Shown: positions 32,742 through 44,717 of the stretch, piece after piece
How the letters are laid out: every line of letters starts with the position of its first letter
Position numbering within the stretch: the first letter of the stretch is position 1
NCBI GenBank assembly: GCA_002946415.1
Contig: NJPS01000013.1
Coordinates: forward strand, 372,001 to 436,000
Direction: 5' to 3'
DNA length: 64,000 bases
Source of the DNA: Rutstroemia sp. NJR-2017a BVV2
Lineage: Eukaryota > Ascomycota > Leotiomycetes > Helotiales > Rutstroemiaceae
Notes under the pieces: model-generated
The model's database searches: none
Told to the model about the DNA's origin: nothing
Seen by the model: the letters and a program-made list of their open reading frames with translations, nothing else
Translations under genes and position numbers: made by a program

Positions 32742-33942
32742 TTTGCTGGAGGGCTGTTACTGGAGAATAATGATATTGGGTAAAGGAGGTTGTAGAAGCG
32801 GTTTCAAAAAGTTCAAAGAAGGTGTTGTTGCTCGAAGAGATAAATGCAGTATGTAAAGACTGAATGAAGTGAATAGACTATTGGGATGTGTGGTAGAACT
32901 ATGTATGTATGAATCTCTCTCCTCTCCGCAGACATCAAGATCCCCTTTATAGCTCATCGTCCTCCTCATTTGCATCCTCAGAACAAGCACATCGCGCCCC
33001 TTCCACGCCGTAAACCAGGAACATCTACATTCCCTCCATCCTCAGAATACATAAATATTAAGACATCATGAACGCCTCACCCCGACATCATCAGCCGGCT
33101 CCCTCCATTTTACCGGCTCCCTCTCCATCCCCCAGCTCAACATCTCCAAACCACATCCGCAGCACCCCAACCTCTCAATCCTTTCTCCCTTGCACGTCCC
33201 TCTCCTCCAGCCAGAAAATCCCCAGTTTCAAACACAGCGAATGAACCCCCCTCACGAGGCCATGCTAAAATCAACTTTAATTCATCGTCACGTTATGCGC
33301 ACGGCGCCCGCGTTTCAGAAACAACGTGTCTTTCAACTCAGCCTCTAATTTTCCCAATATTTTCAAGGTCATGAGAGAAATTTTCGTATTAGCAATCTCG
33401 TTTCAATGGATGTCGACATAGGAGGAATAAACATGACCGGAAGAGAGAGAAAACGCATCCTGCGGGATGAGCTGGGGTGGTATTTGCGCGAGGCTTGTAA
33501 GCCGGGTAAGCAGCTGCTGGGAGATGATATATTTGTGGTACTGATGAAGGATGTCATATATGTTGAGCTGTTTGAGATTAAATTCGATTTAGGTCAAGAA
33601 ATTATAATAGTCTTTTTCCCCCGGATTGTTGTTTGGTGTGTAGGTACAGTTGAGTTGGTGACGTGAAAAAGCGCGATATTCGAAATGATTTCGATCAATG
33701 AATTCGAGGCTTATTTAGTCTCTTCTTTAACTAGACCTCACCTCCGGGCGCACAGTAATCTAGACAACATTTCTGAACGAATCTTATGGTATCAACTAGA
33801 CGAGTGTAAGAACATTTGAGATAGTAATACTTTTATTCTCAGTACATTACACTCAATGACTAACTAACTAAAAACTTCAAATGATATCATACTAAATCAT
33901 CAAGTCATTAACACCCTCATCCAATCATACACCATCACCTCT
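32742..33942. other. 1.2-kb intergenic region
   Basis: Promoter of the Asp-rich gene. An 11-nt direct repeat CCGGCTCCCTC occurs twice near 33090-33125. An 86-codon frame at 33406-33666 has no support. Confidence 0.4.
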
Positions 33943-35630
33943 CTACTTCTTAATAGTAGTCAAAGCCGGACTTCCCGGCGCCGGCGGCTGCGAGAATCTA
34001 GTCTGCACGAACACCTTCTGGATGTTATCCTCCTTCTTGTCGAACTTATAGTAGACCTGGTCAATCTCGGAGATATCGAATCTGTGCGAGACCATGATCA
34101 ATGGATCGATTTCACCACTTTCGATCTTCTTCAGGAGGTCTTTCCAGTATTTTTGTACTGGAGCTTGTCCGTTACCGATGAGGCGGACACCACGTTCCAT
34201 AAGGGAGCCGATGTTGAAGTGGTTGGTCTGTGGGATGTATTAGTACGTATTTGGGAAAAGTATGGGAAGAGAGAACTTACGTAACCAACATAGTCACCAG
34301 TGATACCACATCGTCCGTAGTTCTTAACACTGGTGATCATCTCGTTGAGAATCTCAGAGGTATCTGTCTCAAAGCCCAAGAGCAACTCGAAGTAGTGAGC
34401 CCATCCCTTAGGATATTCACCAGCCACACATTCCAGCGCGACATCAGGACCACGGGGCACCATCTCCTTCAGCTTGGCTGTGATGGATGTTCCTCTTGGA
34501 AGCTTGCTGTAATCAAGGGTTTCGACTTCGGGGATCTTCTCCTTCACAAAGTCGAGACGCCAGTTGGCATCAATGATGATAACGCGAGAGGCTCCGTTAA
34601 GGAAAGCGAACTTGGCGCACATTTGACCGATGGGACCTAAAAGATTTTGTCAATACCGATATGTATGAAACGGATCACAAGGTGAAGACTTACCAGCACC
34701 CCAGATGGCAACAACGTCTCCCTTGTCAACACCAGTGTCAACAACACAGTTCCAGGACGTGCATACCACATCAGAAAGATAGAGACCCTTCTCATCTGGA
34801 ACGTTGTCTGGGAGCTTCAGAAGATTGACATCTCCGAATGGAACACGGACGTATTCAGCTTGTCCTCCAGCGAAACCACCAACGAAGTGGGAGTAGCCGA
34901 AGATACCACCGGTCTTGCCTCCGTACTATTTCTATTAACTTCTGTTTTGTCGTGATACGGAGGTGATGAACTTACCATTCCATTTTGAATAGTGTTTGGG
35001 TTGGTGTTCTCACAATGCGATGACTCTCCCTTGTTACAGAAATAACACTATTTCAGTCAGCATCAATCTAGAACAACCACCATCGCCATCATCATAACAA
35101 AACTCGCAAAGACGGGGTACGGGAATCCATACATCACCGCAAGCAACCTGGAAAGAAGCCACAACACGATCACCAATTTCGAGGTCCTTAACACCAGGAC
35201 CCTTCGACTCAACCACACCACAGAACTCGTGACCTAAGATATCACCCTTCTCCAACTCGATAATCACACCGTGAAGCAAGTGAAGATCACTTCCGCAGAC
35301 AGTGCTTCCTGTGACCTTGAGGACCACATCGCGGTCCTCTACTACACGTGGCTTGGGAACTTCCTCTGTCCGGGTATTAGCGCTCTGCTGTATACCGTAC
35401 TTCACAATCCCATATAATATAAAAGAAGGAGGGAAGAAAGAGAAACAGAATCACATACGAACTTCCACCGAATTCTTCCCCATCCAAACCAAAGCCTTCA
35501 TCGTCTCCCCACTCGGATCCGCATATTTACTACGATCAATCGCCGGATTCGAGATATCTGGCTGGGTCTTTGCGCCCGGTTGATGGCCGAGGACTTTCTC
35601 GACCACTGCGGCTGCTTGTGACATAGCCAT
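33943..35630 (-). CDS. Zinc alcohol dehydrogenase, formaldehyde-dehydrogenase type
   Basis: Six exons (35630-35459, 35365-35133, 35047-34976, 34925-34694, 34636-34281, 34227-33943) give 449 residues with all phases matching. Catalytic zinc ligands lie in TVCGSDLH and GHEFCGVV. The structural zinc cluster is ACGDCYFCNKGESSHC, four Cys in CxxCxxCxxxxxxxC style. The cofactor segment is VVAIWGAGPIG (GAGPIG). An N-terminal extension of about 45 residues and the longer domain match the dismutating or glutathione-independent formaldehyde dehydrogenase branch of the MDR superfamily. Substrate and glutathione-independence are inferred from that branch. The ninth-codon region has alternative ATGs only 6 nt apart. 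Confidence 0.9.
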
Positions 35631-36594
35631 TTTGAATGTATATTATATCTTCTTTGAGGTATATGTTATAAGTTGGGGACTAGGTAAATGAATTGAGATA
35701 TTAATATCTGTGAGGATAGAGATGGTATGGAGAGAGAAGAATAATGCTTCCCGTCCATCCCATGATATATATAACAATATGAGAACGCGATGAGGTTGAA
35801 GCACATTACACCTCCTTACGTCATTCAGCGATGAAGATCTGAGATTCTGAATATCAACGACGTCAGTTACAATCAGTCACTGCTTACACACAATTCCAAT
35901 TTCGAGTCTTCACCCCTCCCCTCCCCTCGCCTCGCCCGTCCATCACTCGATGAAGATGTCCCCTGTCAGTCTTCGATCGAATTTTCCATCCAAGATGGGA
36001 TTGTCCATTTCATGTTAGTTCATTCGTCTCCGCTATTCGCTGCGAAAGCAAATTCGGCAGTTGGCAAAGTGGACCGAACGCAGACCGTTGCGAAATAACC
36101 TTAAATACAAGGTGAGGCTGGTGAAGGAGTGTGGCGAGAGAGTGTTTACGTAATATGGGCTTGGATTAGTTTGGGATTTGGTTGGGTGGGAGGAGAATGG
36201 GGTGGAAATGTAGACGTCACTCGAGGGTCCAGATGCTGAAAGAATCGTACGATCTTTGGGCTGCGTGTTGGTTGAGGGGAGTGCTTTAGGAAGGCGGTTT
36301 GCTGGTCTGGTTTTATCTCTGTTTGAGTGCGTGCTTGTTTGGCTGCTTCTTGCATGTGTGCTTGCTTGTCATTACTGCAGGATCGAGTCTTGCCCCGCAA
36401 TATAACGGTGAGATGAGATGAGATATGTCAATGCCAGATTGACACCGAGAGAAACCCGCCGGTATGATCTTGAAACTCGGTATCGGCCGAGGATATCCAC
36501 ATCTCATTCATGGGAATGTAATCAGGTAAGGGAGTTATGCACGGCAAATGAACAATACAATATCCAACTTCCCTTGGCACACCTACTCTTCCCC
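35631..36594. other. Intergenic between minus-strand genes
   Basis: Promoter of the zinc dehydrogenase, with AT-rich tracts at 35645-35780, then 3' flank of the hydrolase. No gene is seen. Confidence 0.4.
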
Positions 36595-37572
36595 TCACTT
36601 CCCCTCAAATACCTGCCTCGCCCATTCAGACCTCTTCTGCAAACAACTCTTCGCCACCTCCGTCGCCGGCGCAAACACATCAAAAGCATGCCACGCCCCC
36701 CTCCACACATGCAATTCCGCATCATTCCCCACCTCCCACAACCGCCTCGCATACTCCACCACTTCATCCCTAAATAACTCCGCCCCGCCCACTTCAATCC
36801 ACGTCTTCGGCAGCCCCTCCAAACTCTTTGCTCTTGCCGGCGCCGCATACTCACTAACCCCCTCCTCCCCCCTCTTCCCCTCCAGCAACATATCCCACGC
36901 ATTAACATTCGAAACCCCATTCCACAGCCCCTCGTTCATAAACTGCTGACTCGAACACGTAATCATCCGATCATCCAACATCGGATACATCAAACACTGC
37001 GCAATCAACTCCGTGCCCAATTCCTTCCTATCCCTAACCATCAACGCCGTCGCAGCCGCCAAGCCCCCACCCGCAGACGACCCCGCGAGCATAATCCTCT
37101 CCCTATCAACCCCCAGCTCCCCCGCCGCACCCACCATCCACATCAACCCCGCATAGCAATCATCCACCGGCACCGGATGCGGATGCTCCGGCGCGACGCG
37201 GTACTCCACGCTCACGAATACCAGATCTAACTCCTTGATCCAGGGGAAGAATAACGATATCCCGGAAAACCGCCCTGGCAGCACCATGCCCCCGCCATGT
37301 ATATAGTAGACCGCGGCTCTGGATGTCGAAGTGGACTTCGCGGATTGCAGCACGGCGAACTGGATATCGCCGTGCGGGCCGGGTATGGTGCGCTCGGTGT
37401 GCGTTATTTCGGGATCGGTGAGCACGAGGGAAGGGGAGTTGACAGCGGCGGCGCCGGCGCGGATCGTGGGGAGGCTTTCGGGTGTCATGGTGTTGGAGGG
37501 GGAGAAGAGGAGAGAGAGGTCGTTGGCCGCGGCGGCGAGCTCGGGGGTGTAGGGCGAGATGGAGGGAGCCAT
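36595..37572 (-). CDS. Alpha/beta hydrolase of the HSL family
   Basis: An intronless 325-residue protein. The HSL oxyanion motif HGGG is at 92-95. The nucleophile elbow is GSSAG with Ser166, and the rest of the triad is probably Asp269 (ELFRDE) and His295 (GAWHAFD). EYRVAPEHP, an HSL-family signature, follows the first strand. These enzymes hydrolyse short- to medium-chain carboxyl esters or lactones; many fungal members act on secondary metabolites, but no cluster partners are visible here. Coding strand third positions are strongly C/G, unlike the AT-rich intergenic sequence on each side. Confidence 0.9.
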   Translation of the reverse strand: MAPSISPYTPELAAAANDLSLLFSPSNTMTPESLPTIRAGAAAVNSPSLVLTDPEITHTERTIPGPHGDIQFAVLQSAKSTSTSRAAVYYIHGGGMVLPGRFSGISLFFPWIKELDLVFVSVEYRVAPEHPHPVPVDDCYAGLMWMVGAAGELGVDRERIMLAGSSAGGGLAAATALMVRDRKELGTELIAQCLMYPMLDDRMITCSSQQFMNEGLWNGVSNVNAWDMLLEGKRGEEGVSEYAAPARAKSLEGLPKTWIEVGGAELFRDEVVEYARRLWEVGNDAELHVWRGAWHAFDVFAPATEVAKSCLQKRSEWARQVFEGK

Positions 37573-38516
37573 GTTGGTCCTTTGGGAGGTTCTGTAGAGG
37601 GGGAGTTAGCGGAATGGGTAGAGGAAGGTAAGATGGAAGATAGAATATTAGATACACCTACTTAATACTGTAGAAAAAAGATAGTATACTTGCAGAAGAC
37701 AGCAAGCCAAGAGAACGCAGTAGGATACAAACTCTTACCCAAGACTCACATCAACTTATACACAACCACAACACCGCAGCAAAGAGCCCGAAGGGACTTG
37801 AAACAAAAGCCTCATCTTAACCAGATCCAGTAAGGTAAAGACAAGTCTGTGTCTGCGACTTAACTTAGTGCTCCTCGGAAATACCGTATATTCAAGCCCA
37901 AATACCGAGGCAGAAAATCACCCCGCACTATCGCAGCAGCATTTCGGCGCCGGCTCTAGAATCACCGAATATTCAACTTTAACCTTATCCCCCATGTTTC
38001 GATGGAGATACGTATTGCGGATACACGGCTGGATTGAGCCGCGCGATATCGGGTGCGCAGATATGGGGATGTTGAAAAATGTTTCACCTGGCCAAATATA
38101 TACTCGGATCGGGTCAGTTTTGGTTCCGTTCCGAGGATCTAATTCGAGAAGAGAAGTAACTTTGTAAGTCCATTATGAATTATGAAGCTATTTTACCGGA
38201 GAGATGCTCGAAGTACAAAGTGAGATGAATGTAGATAACTTCAAGGTATACTATACCCTTCCATAAATACTCGAAGATTAGATTTTTAGGTAGAAGGATA
38301 TAGAAAATTACGCTTTATTCATAGGTGACTATAGTATAGACTCTACCCGGGTATCATCCAACAAACTCGCCATACCACAATCCACTATCCTCTGAGCTCT
38401 ATACTCGTATATCATCTCACTCATCTCACCCAATACAATAATATCCTTCCCACTCTCCATCCCTCAACCACTAGTCCATACATCCATTCCAAACCCTTAA
38501 AGAGGATATACTCCGA
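37573..38516. other. Intergenic between minus-strand genes
   Basis: No supported gene. Promoter side of the hydrolase on the left. Confidence 0.4.
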
Positions 38517-40494
38517 TCATCCAAAACTTTCCAGCCATCTTCTCACCTCCTCACACCCCCACCTCACATCACGGTCCGGACAAATCATCATCTTAATACC
38601 CTCCGCCATTTCGTGATTCTCGAAATCCTTGGGGAACTTCCCCTGCCGAATCCCACTTAGCACAAGACCTCTCTCCGTTTTAGTCGTGAACGGCATGATT
38701 AACTCGAGGGCGATGACTCCAAGCGCGTAAACATCTTGCTTTGGACAGAGCACTGAGGGTTTGGGGGGGCAGTATAGTGTAGTCCCAGCTTGTTTAGATT
38801 CCAGAAGGGAGAGATTCGTAGGCTTGAATTCGGAAAGGTAGGGACTACTGCTGGGAGTACTGCTGTCTTTTAATTCGACCGCTAGTCCGAGGTCACCGAT
38901 GCAGGGTGTTATATAAGCTTGGTTATTTTCGGCGGAGCCAGAGCAGGTAGGGCAGGCTTGTCGGCTGACATCGATAAGATCGTGAGAGGGGCAGAATGCT
39001 TCCAGTGATTTTTTCGCGGAGAGGAAGATGTTTGCTGGCTTTAGATCGCGGTGGATCATACGCTTCGCGTGTAGGTATTGAACTCCATTAAGGATGGCGC
39101 TTAGGATTCGGATGGAAGGGATGGTGTGGAAACAATGGCGGATGGGAAACTCGTGATCTGGCTTTGGCGGATCGGTAGAGATATACTCCTCCAGCGTAAG
39201 CGGGTAGACTGTAAATCTGATATAAAGAATTCGCGCTCGGTTATCGGTTGGTACGATGGCGTTATCTTCGTCCTCGTCGATATCATCGTCGTCCGAAAAC
39301 TGATTTTTGCTTGTGGTTGTTGACGTGGAGGTCGATATACCAAATGAAATCCCAGCCTTGGAAAAGCTCTCGTCGGTGATGGTACTCCGCCGCTGTCTTC
39401 TCCTGTCTTTGTTGAGCTCTTTCTCCATATCTTCTCGTAGACCGCCAATACTCATACTTGTATCGTCTTCAAGGGCAAATCTATCTTCAGATACTTCTAT
39501 TTCGCTTTAAACGGTCAGCAAAGTCAATAACATATATACGCTTTAGTTACCTAGCTGTCATCGAGACTGAAGTTGATTCCCCTGCATCCAACAGACGCCT
39601 TTCAGATGGAATAATCTCTTGACCTAGCTCGATCCAACAGCCATAGTAGTTGACAACATTTGGGTGTTTGTGCTGTGCCAGCGCTCTAACTTCAGACAAC
39701 AACGCTTTCGTGTCGAGAGTTCGGAGTTGTTCTGGGGTAATGATAACCTTCTTGATCGCATACTCCTGTTCATCAACTTTATGTCGTACTCGGTAAACGG
39801 CCCCGAAACCTCCTTTCCCCAAAAGACCGATCTGTTGCCATTCTCGATGGTAGGTTGATTTGTATTGAAATGGATTCGTCATCAAGGCGTCTGAAGAGAA
39901 AGGATCTAACTTGCGAGGAGCCATTAACGTAGATTTCTGCAGTTGATCAAGGTTGTATTGACCGATTGACGACTGGGAGCTTCTTATAGACAGCGAGTTG
40001 TTTGCACTGTGATCACGTGCTCTTCTCGTTGCGACATTCTCGAGGATATTGTCGAAAGTTGAGAGGTAACCTTCACGAAGGCCAGCGAATTGCTGTGCTG
40101 CAAGTTCACCGGCCCTAGGTAGCACCCCAGACTTCTGTAATTCCGCAGCCATCTCCTTGAAAAGACCGCGAGCCAGTTCCTGAACGTCTGGATGTGATTC
40201 AGACAAGTGATCGTCTGCATCTCGACCCGTATTCAGAGTCTTTAATGCTTGCATGTTACATTTTGCTTCAATTAAAGAGAGATAAAACAACAGAGTGTTT
40301 TTTTGCGAGGCGGATAGCTGAATGTTGCCAGCACCATTGCGAGCGCCTAGCGTTGTCAAGTCTGTGGAAGCTGCGAGTGCGTCTGCATTATGGTGTATGG
40401 CAACACTTATATCCTCTGTACTTGAAGAGTCATCGTATTCGGACTTCTCAGAGTCCATCGACAATGATTGCTCTTTCATGTCAGAAGGCGACAT
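38517..40494 (-). CDS. eIF2alpha kinase, HRI type
   Basis: Exons 40494-39551 and 39504-38517 give 643 residues. The N-terminal 200 residues are helical and Ser-rich. The kinase N-lobe shows LLGKGGFGAVYRVRH (loop Lys227) and the catalytic-lysine strand EYAIKK (Lys248). A long, charged, Ser/Asp-rich insert (about 300-370, with DDDDIDEDEDN) separates the lobes, a hallmark of eIF2alpha kinases. The C-lobe has RMIHRDLKPANIFL (Asp468). The magnesium motif reads GDLG, not DFG. Such kinases phosphorylate eIF2alpha Ser51 to slow translation under stress. N-terminus and insert resemble the HRI group more than GCN2 (no RWD or HisRS domain). Identification of the activating stress is not possible. Confidence 0.85.
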
Positions 40495-41344
40495 CTTAGC
40501 CAGCGCAGAGCCTCATGGGTGCAATCGTAACACAGGATTCGATGCTGTGCGATGTTGTATGTTGTATATTATATATGTTATATAGGCGTGAATCAGAAAT
40601 GCTGTTGTTGAAGCATGGAAACGAGAGCGAGAAGTAAAGAAAGTTGAAGAGACGAATGGATGTTGTTGTAAGGAGAAGGAGAGGAAAAGCCAAGTGGCCT
40701 TCTCAACAATTATATGAATTGGATGGAAGTGGAAGTTATTCATATGTCTGTCAATTGAAGGGCTTATGAAAATGGAAGCGGAAGTCGTGCTCGTGCTCGT
40801 GCACAGCTTACTCTTGCTATGCTGCCATGTTATTCGCTCATTCGGCGCGGAGTCATATCTGTACTGGTACTACTTAAGGCTACCTGAGGCTCTGTGCCGG
40901 CAGCGGCAGGAGGAGTCAGGGACCGTAAGCTTCGACATTCATACCAGCCACCTACTAGCCACACACTAGGCTAGCGTCGCGTGGCGCGTATTGACACGTG
41001 ATAGACTATGGGGTGCGTAAAGTGCTACTCACGTGATAACATTCCCAAAACGATGTATCACTTTCCGTTTGCCGCCTGTGAATATTCAGTCAAGTACTCA
41101 ATATTCATGCAACTATAAAATCAACCTGAGATTCATTTCACTTATTTCTTCCATTTCTTCTAGCTACAATTACCTTGGGCTCTGTTTGGTCCTATTCTAC
41201 CCTCCACCCTCTACCCTTTTCGCGGCTACACATGCTCGCGGATCCTTCAGTTAGTTTCTTTCATAGAAGTCCGAGTCGATGTACCTCACACATGCCTCAA
41301 AATGGAATTGTTATGCCTCCAAATTGAATCATTTTTCCAGATTT
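40495..41344. other. Divergent intergenic region
   Basis: Promoters of the kinase and of the P-loop gene. It holds two CACGTG boxes (listed) and a pyrimidine-rich stretch before the plus-strand start. No gene is seen. Confidence 0.4.
40995..41035. promoter_or_regulatory. Two CACGTG boxes
   Basis: CACGTG occurs at 40995-41000 and 41030-41035 (within TCACGTGA), 35 nt apart start to start, upstream of the P-loop ATPase gene. A bHLH-type binding pair is possible. Function is inference. Confidence 0.3.
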
Positions 41345-43952
41345 ATGGCGCCGTTTGGGCGCACATTTGCTACCCAGTCGAAACCGAACATAGACCTGTG
41401 GGTCAGTGAACATTTTCGCTGGAGCTATTGCAACCACGATGGACGAGTAGTAGCCGGAGTCAGTTTGAAGAGCTTACGCAAACGTCTGGTCAAATTACGG
41501 CCCCAGGACTCAAAGGAAATAGTTGCTTCTGTAGCCGCGTAAGATAAACATACTCTGACTGTATCCACGCCAAACTAATCTTGATAGATTCGCGAAGCAG
41601 AATGGTATACCGTCTGGCAAGGTAGTGAAAGCCAAAAGCGTCAAAAGAACATTTGACCCGAAACCCAAAATTCAACCGAATAGTCAACTCCCAGGGTCTG
41701 CTACTCAAACCGAGGAACAGGAGCCTGCATCGATATTTTCCAAGCTTATCACATTCTTCAAACCAGCGACTCAAGGTTCACAGAGTATATCAGTGGAAAA
41801 GCCTGAACCCATATTACCTGCAGGTGCAGACCCTCTAAAGGATGACAAAAAGACCCGGAAAGCGGAGCGAAAAGCGGAGCGGGAGGCCTTTAAAGTGTCT
41901 ACTTCATCCATCACTAATTCGAACGTCGTCAACGAAGTACAGCCAGAAAAAATAACTATTCAACCTGACAACATTCCTGCTGCTTCACCTGAAACACAGA
42001 GAGCACAGGTAGGCACTTCATCCATCAGTAATTCGAACGTCATCAAGGAAGCACAACCAGAAAAAATAACTATTCGACCTGACAACATTCCTGCTATATC
42101 ACCCGAACCACAGAGTGCACAGATTACAGAGGGCGCATATAACCCCAACTCAACCAAAAATGGTGTGTTAGCAAAGAAGCTTAGACAGCTGCAAATCCAG
42201 CCGGAAAAGGCAGAAAATCACAACTCGGACCACGTCTCAACTTCCTCCGTTTCAGACAGGACCGAGGTGAATGAACCCGAGAATGATCTCATGGATCTCT
42301 TGCGGACAGACGCTGTCGCTAACAAAGCTAATCCAGGTGACGTTGGTTCCAGAGAACATGAAGTCCGATATACACCAATCATCTCTGGGAAGATTCTGGA
42401 TCAGTTTGGCGGCTCTTTACTCCCACAATATGGATACCTAGGTGATATCAACGAAAGCGCTGGGCGAAGTTCGCGCCTTTTCCTCAATACCAACACTCCA
42501 TTTTCGGCGATGGTTTTTGGTGTGCAAGGCTCTGGAAAAAGTCATACTACATCATGTTTGCTTGGTAAGGCATCTCTATTTGAATTTTGAACGAGGGGGC
42601 GTGTCATTCTATGGACCAAAGTGGTGAGGATACTAAGTTTGGTTTGTGCTTTCACTGTCTTTATACATCCCGAACAGTGACAATCATTTGAAAATGAACT
42701 GATTTATCAGTCAACTTAAACTCTGATGCAACAGCCGTGGTTCCTATATAAATGCTGCTCCATGAGTTAACGCTCCTTCAAATGGTTACCAAATGATTAC
42801 GAAGCTGACATCAAGAAACAGAGAATGCATTGATTCCGTCCAGACACCTCGGACGTCTTCAAGAGCCGCTTTCGGCTCTCGTCTTCAGCTACGGAGATTA
42901 CGGCGGGGGTGGTGCAGGATTTACTGTTAGTGAAGCTGCATTTCTTGCCTCGCGTTCTCGCAATCCTAAACTCCAGGATCATCCAGTAGTAAAAAAGATC
43001 ACCGTTTTGACATCTCCAACGAACCCGAATATCCGCGACGACTACAACCAGTTGGAGAATGTAACGGCTATTCCTTTCAAGCTCAAGTTACACACCCTGG
43101 ATGCAGGAATGATGAGCACCTTGATGTCATTCGACGAGTCAAATAAAGTGCCTCTTTATATGGCAGAAGTCCAAAAGATCATTCGTGACCTAGCGACGGA
43201 GAGGAAATTCCATTATTTCGAATTCAAGAGGCAGCTCAAGCGTTGTAAATTCAACTCTACCCAAGAAAGTATGCTGGAACTTCGATTGGGTCTTTTAGAA
43301 TCCTTCCTCGATCTTAAGAATGAATGCCCCATGCCGACATTCGAACAGGGTGAAATCACCATTATGGATCTTTCGTGTCCCTTTGTGGATACCAACACAG
43401 CTTGCATCTTGTTCAACCTGGGCCTGAAGCAATACATGCAATCCCCTGCTTCTGGGAAGATAGTCGTGCTCGATGAAGCTCACAAAGTAAATGAATCTTG
43501 ACCCTCGCCAAATAGTCTTGGATACGTTGCTAACAACTTTATCAACAGTACATGCTCGACCTACCTGGCGCGAAAGTATTGAACAGTAGTCTCAAAACCG
43601 TCATCCGCCAACAACGCCACTTCGTGCTCGCATGATCGTATCTACCCAAGAGCCCGGTCTCTTAGCAGACCTCATCGCATTATCCTCAATCACCATTATG
43701 CATCGCTTCAGCAGTCCAGAGTGGTTTTCTGCGTTGAAAAAACATATTCCGATGGACGTCTTAGAAGAAAATAGACTCATGGGTAAGATAGAAAAGTTAA
43801 GGACTGGGGCTGCTCTCATTTACTCTCCGAATGCGGTGCTTGATATCGACGAAGATGGGAATCTGGTAAAGTCGACGAGCAAGTTGCTGGAGACACATAT
43901 TCGGCGAAGGGTCACTGCGGATGGAGGCCAGTCGATTCTTTCGGTTGATTGA
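41345..43952 (+). pseudogene. HerA/FtsK-like P-loop ATPase with a frameshift
   Basis: Exons 41345-41538, 41588-42564, 42822-43486 and 43549-43952. Phases match up to exon 4, where one base appears to be lost. Walker A is GVQGSGKSHTTS (Lys382), Walker B is GKIVVLDEAHKV, and a sensor-like MIVSTQEP follows. At 43621-43625 the open frame ends in TGA, while the motif MIVSTQEP and the rest continue in the next frame to a stop at 43950-43952. The N-terminal 350 residues are low-complexity and contain a 38-residue duplication. Fungal HerA-like proteins of this type have no settled function; DNA pumping or repair is suggested by the fold only. A sequencing error is the alternative to a pseudogene. An upstream ATG at 41279 is in frame but less likely. 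Confidence 0.7.
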
Positions 43953-44717
43953 ATGGAGGGGAGACTGGATATCCTTTCTTCGTGGGTGTGTCGGGTTTAG
44001 ATCTACCCCGGGTAAAGCGAAAACTAATGGGATTCCTTCGTAAACCGCGAGTAGGGACTGTAGGTATGATTATTCACTATTGCAGAAACATATACTACTT
44101 GGGGAGGAAACACAAATTTCGAAACTCGACTCGAAAATTAGCCTTCAGAAATGAAGAGGCTCGTAGATGTTGATGCACAGAAGTTATAAGTATCCAACAC
44201 GAAATCCACTGAATTGTAAATTGAGATATTTACCTGAAACCTAGTTCGAAGTTCAATCTTGTTCAATCTCAAATCTTAGATCCTAAGATCTCAAATATAT
44301 TCAAATTTCTCCGAATTGCTGCAGGTGTTCAGGATATGACTTGGACATCTCAAAAGCAGGCAATGGCTCTCCGGTGCAGAAATGACAGGCCGATAATAAT
44401 GCCAAAAGATATTTGAATAATAGAAAATTATACTATCTCTTATAAGAGTCTTTAGGAGATTTGTCTTTCTTAAAGGGTAATCAGCTACAATAAATTAACT
44501 CAAATCGACTTGTTTTTTCCAAGCCGAAAAGACTGGTGATGCCTACAGTACTGCCACAGCACTCCATCTGCGCCGCCGTATCGACTGCCACATTCTCGAC
44601 TGAAACCCATTCACGAATCCCTCACAAATCATAAATTTATTTTTCTTTGATGGAATAATTCCCATAAAGGGTAGTATCTTGTCGTATTTCCGTCGTACTC
44701 AATTCTAACTTCGAGCC
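43953..44717. other. AT-rich intergenic region
   Basis: 3' flank of the ATPase and promoter of the next gene. No gene is seen. Confidence 0.4.
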
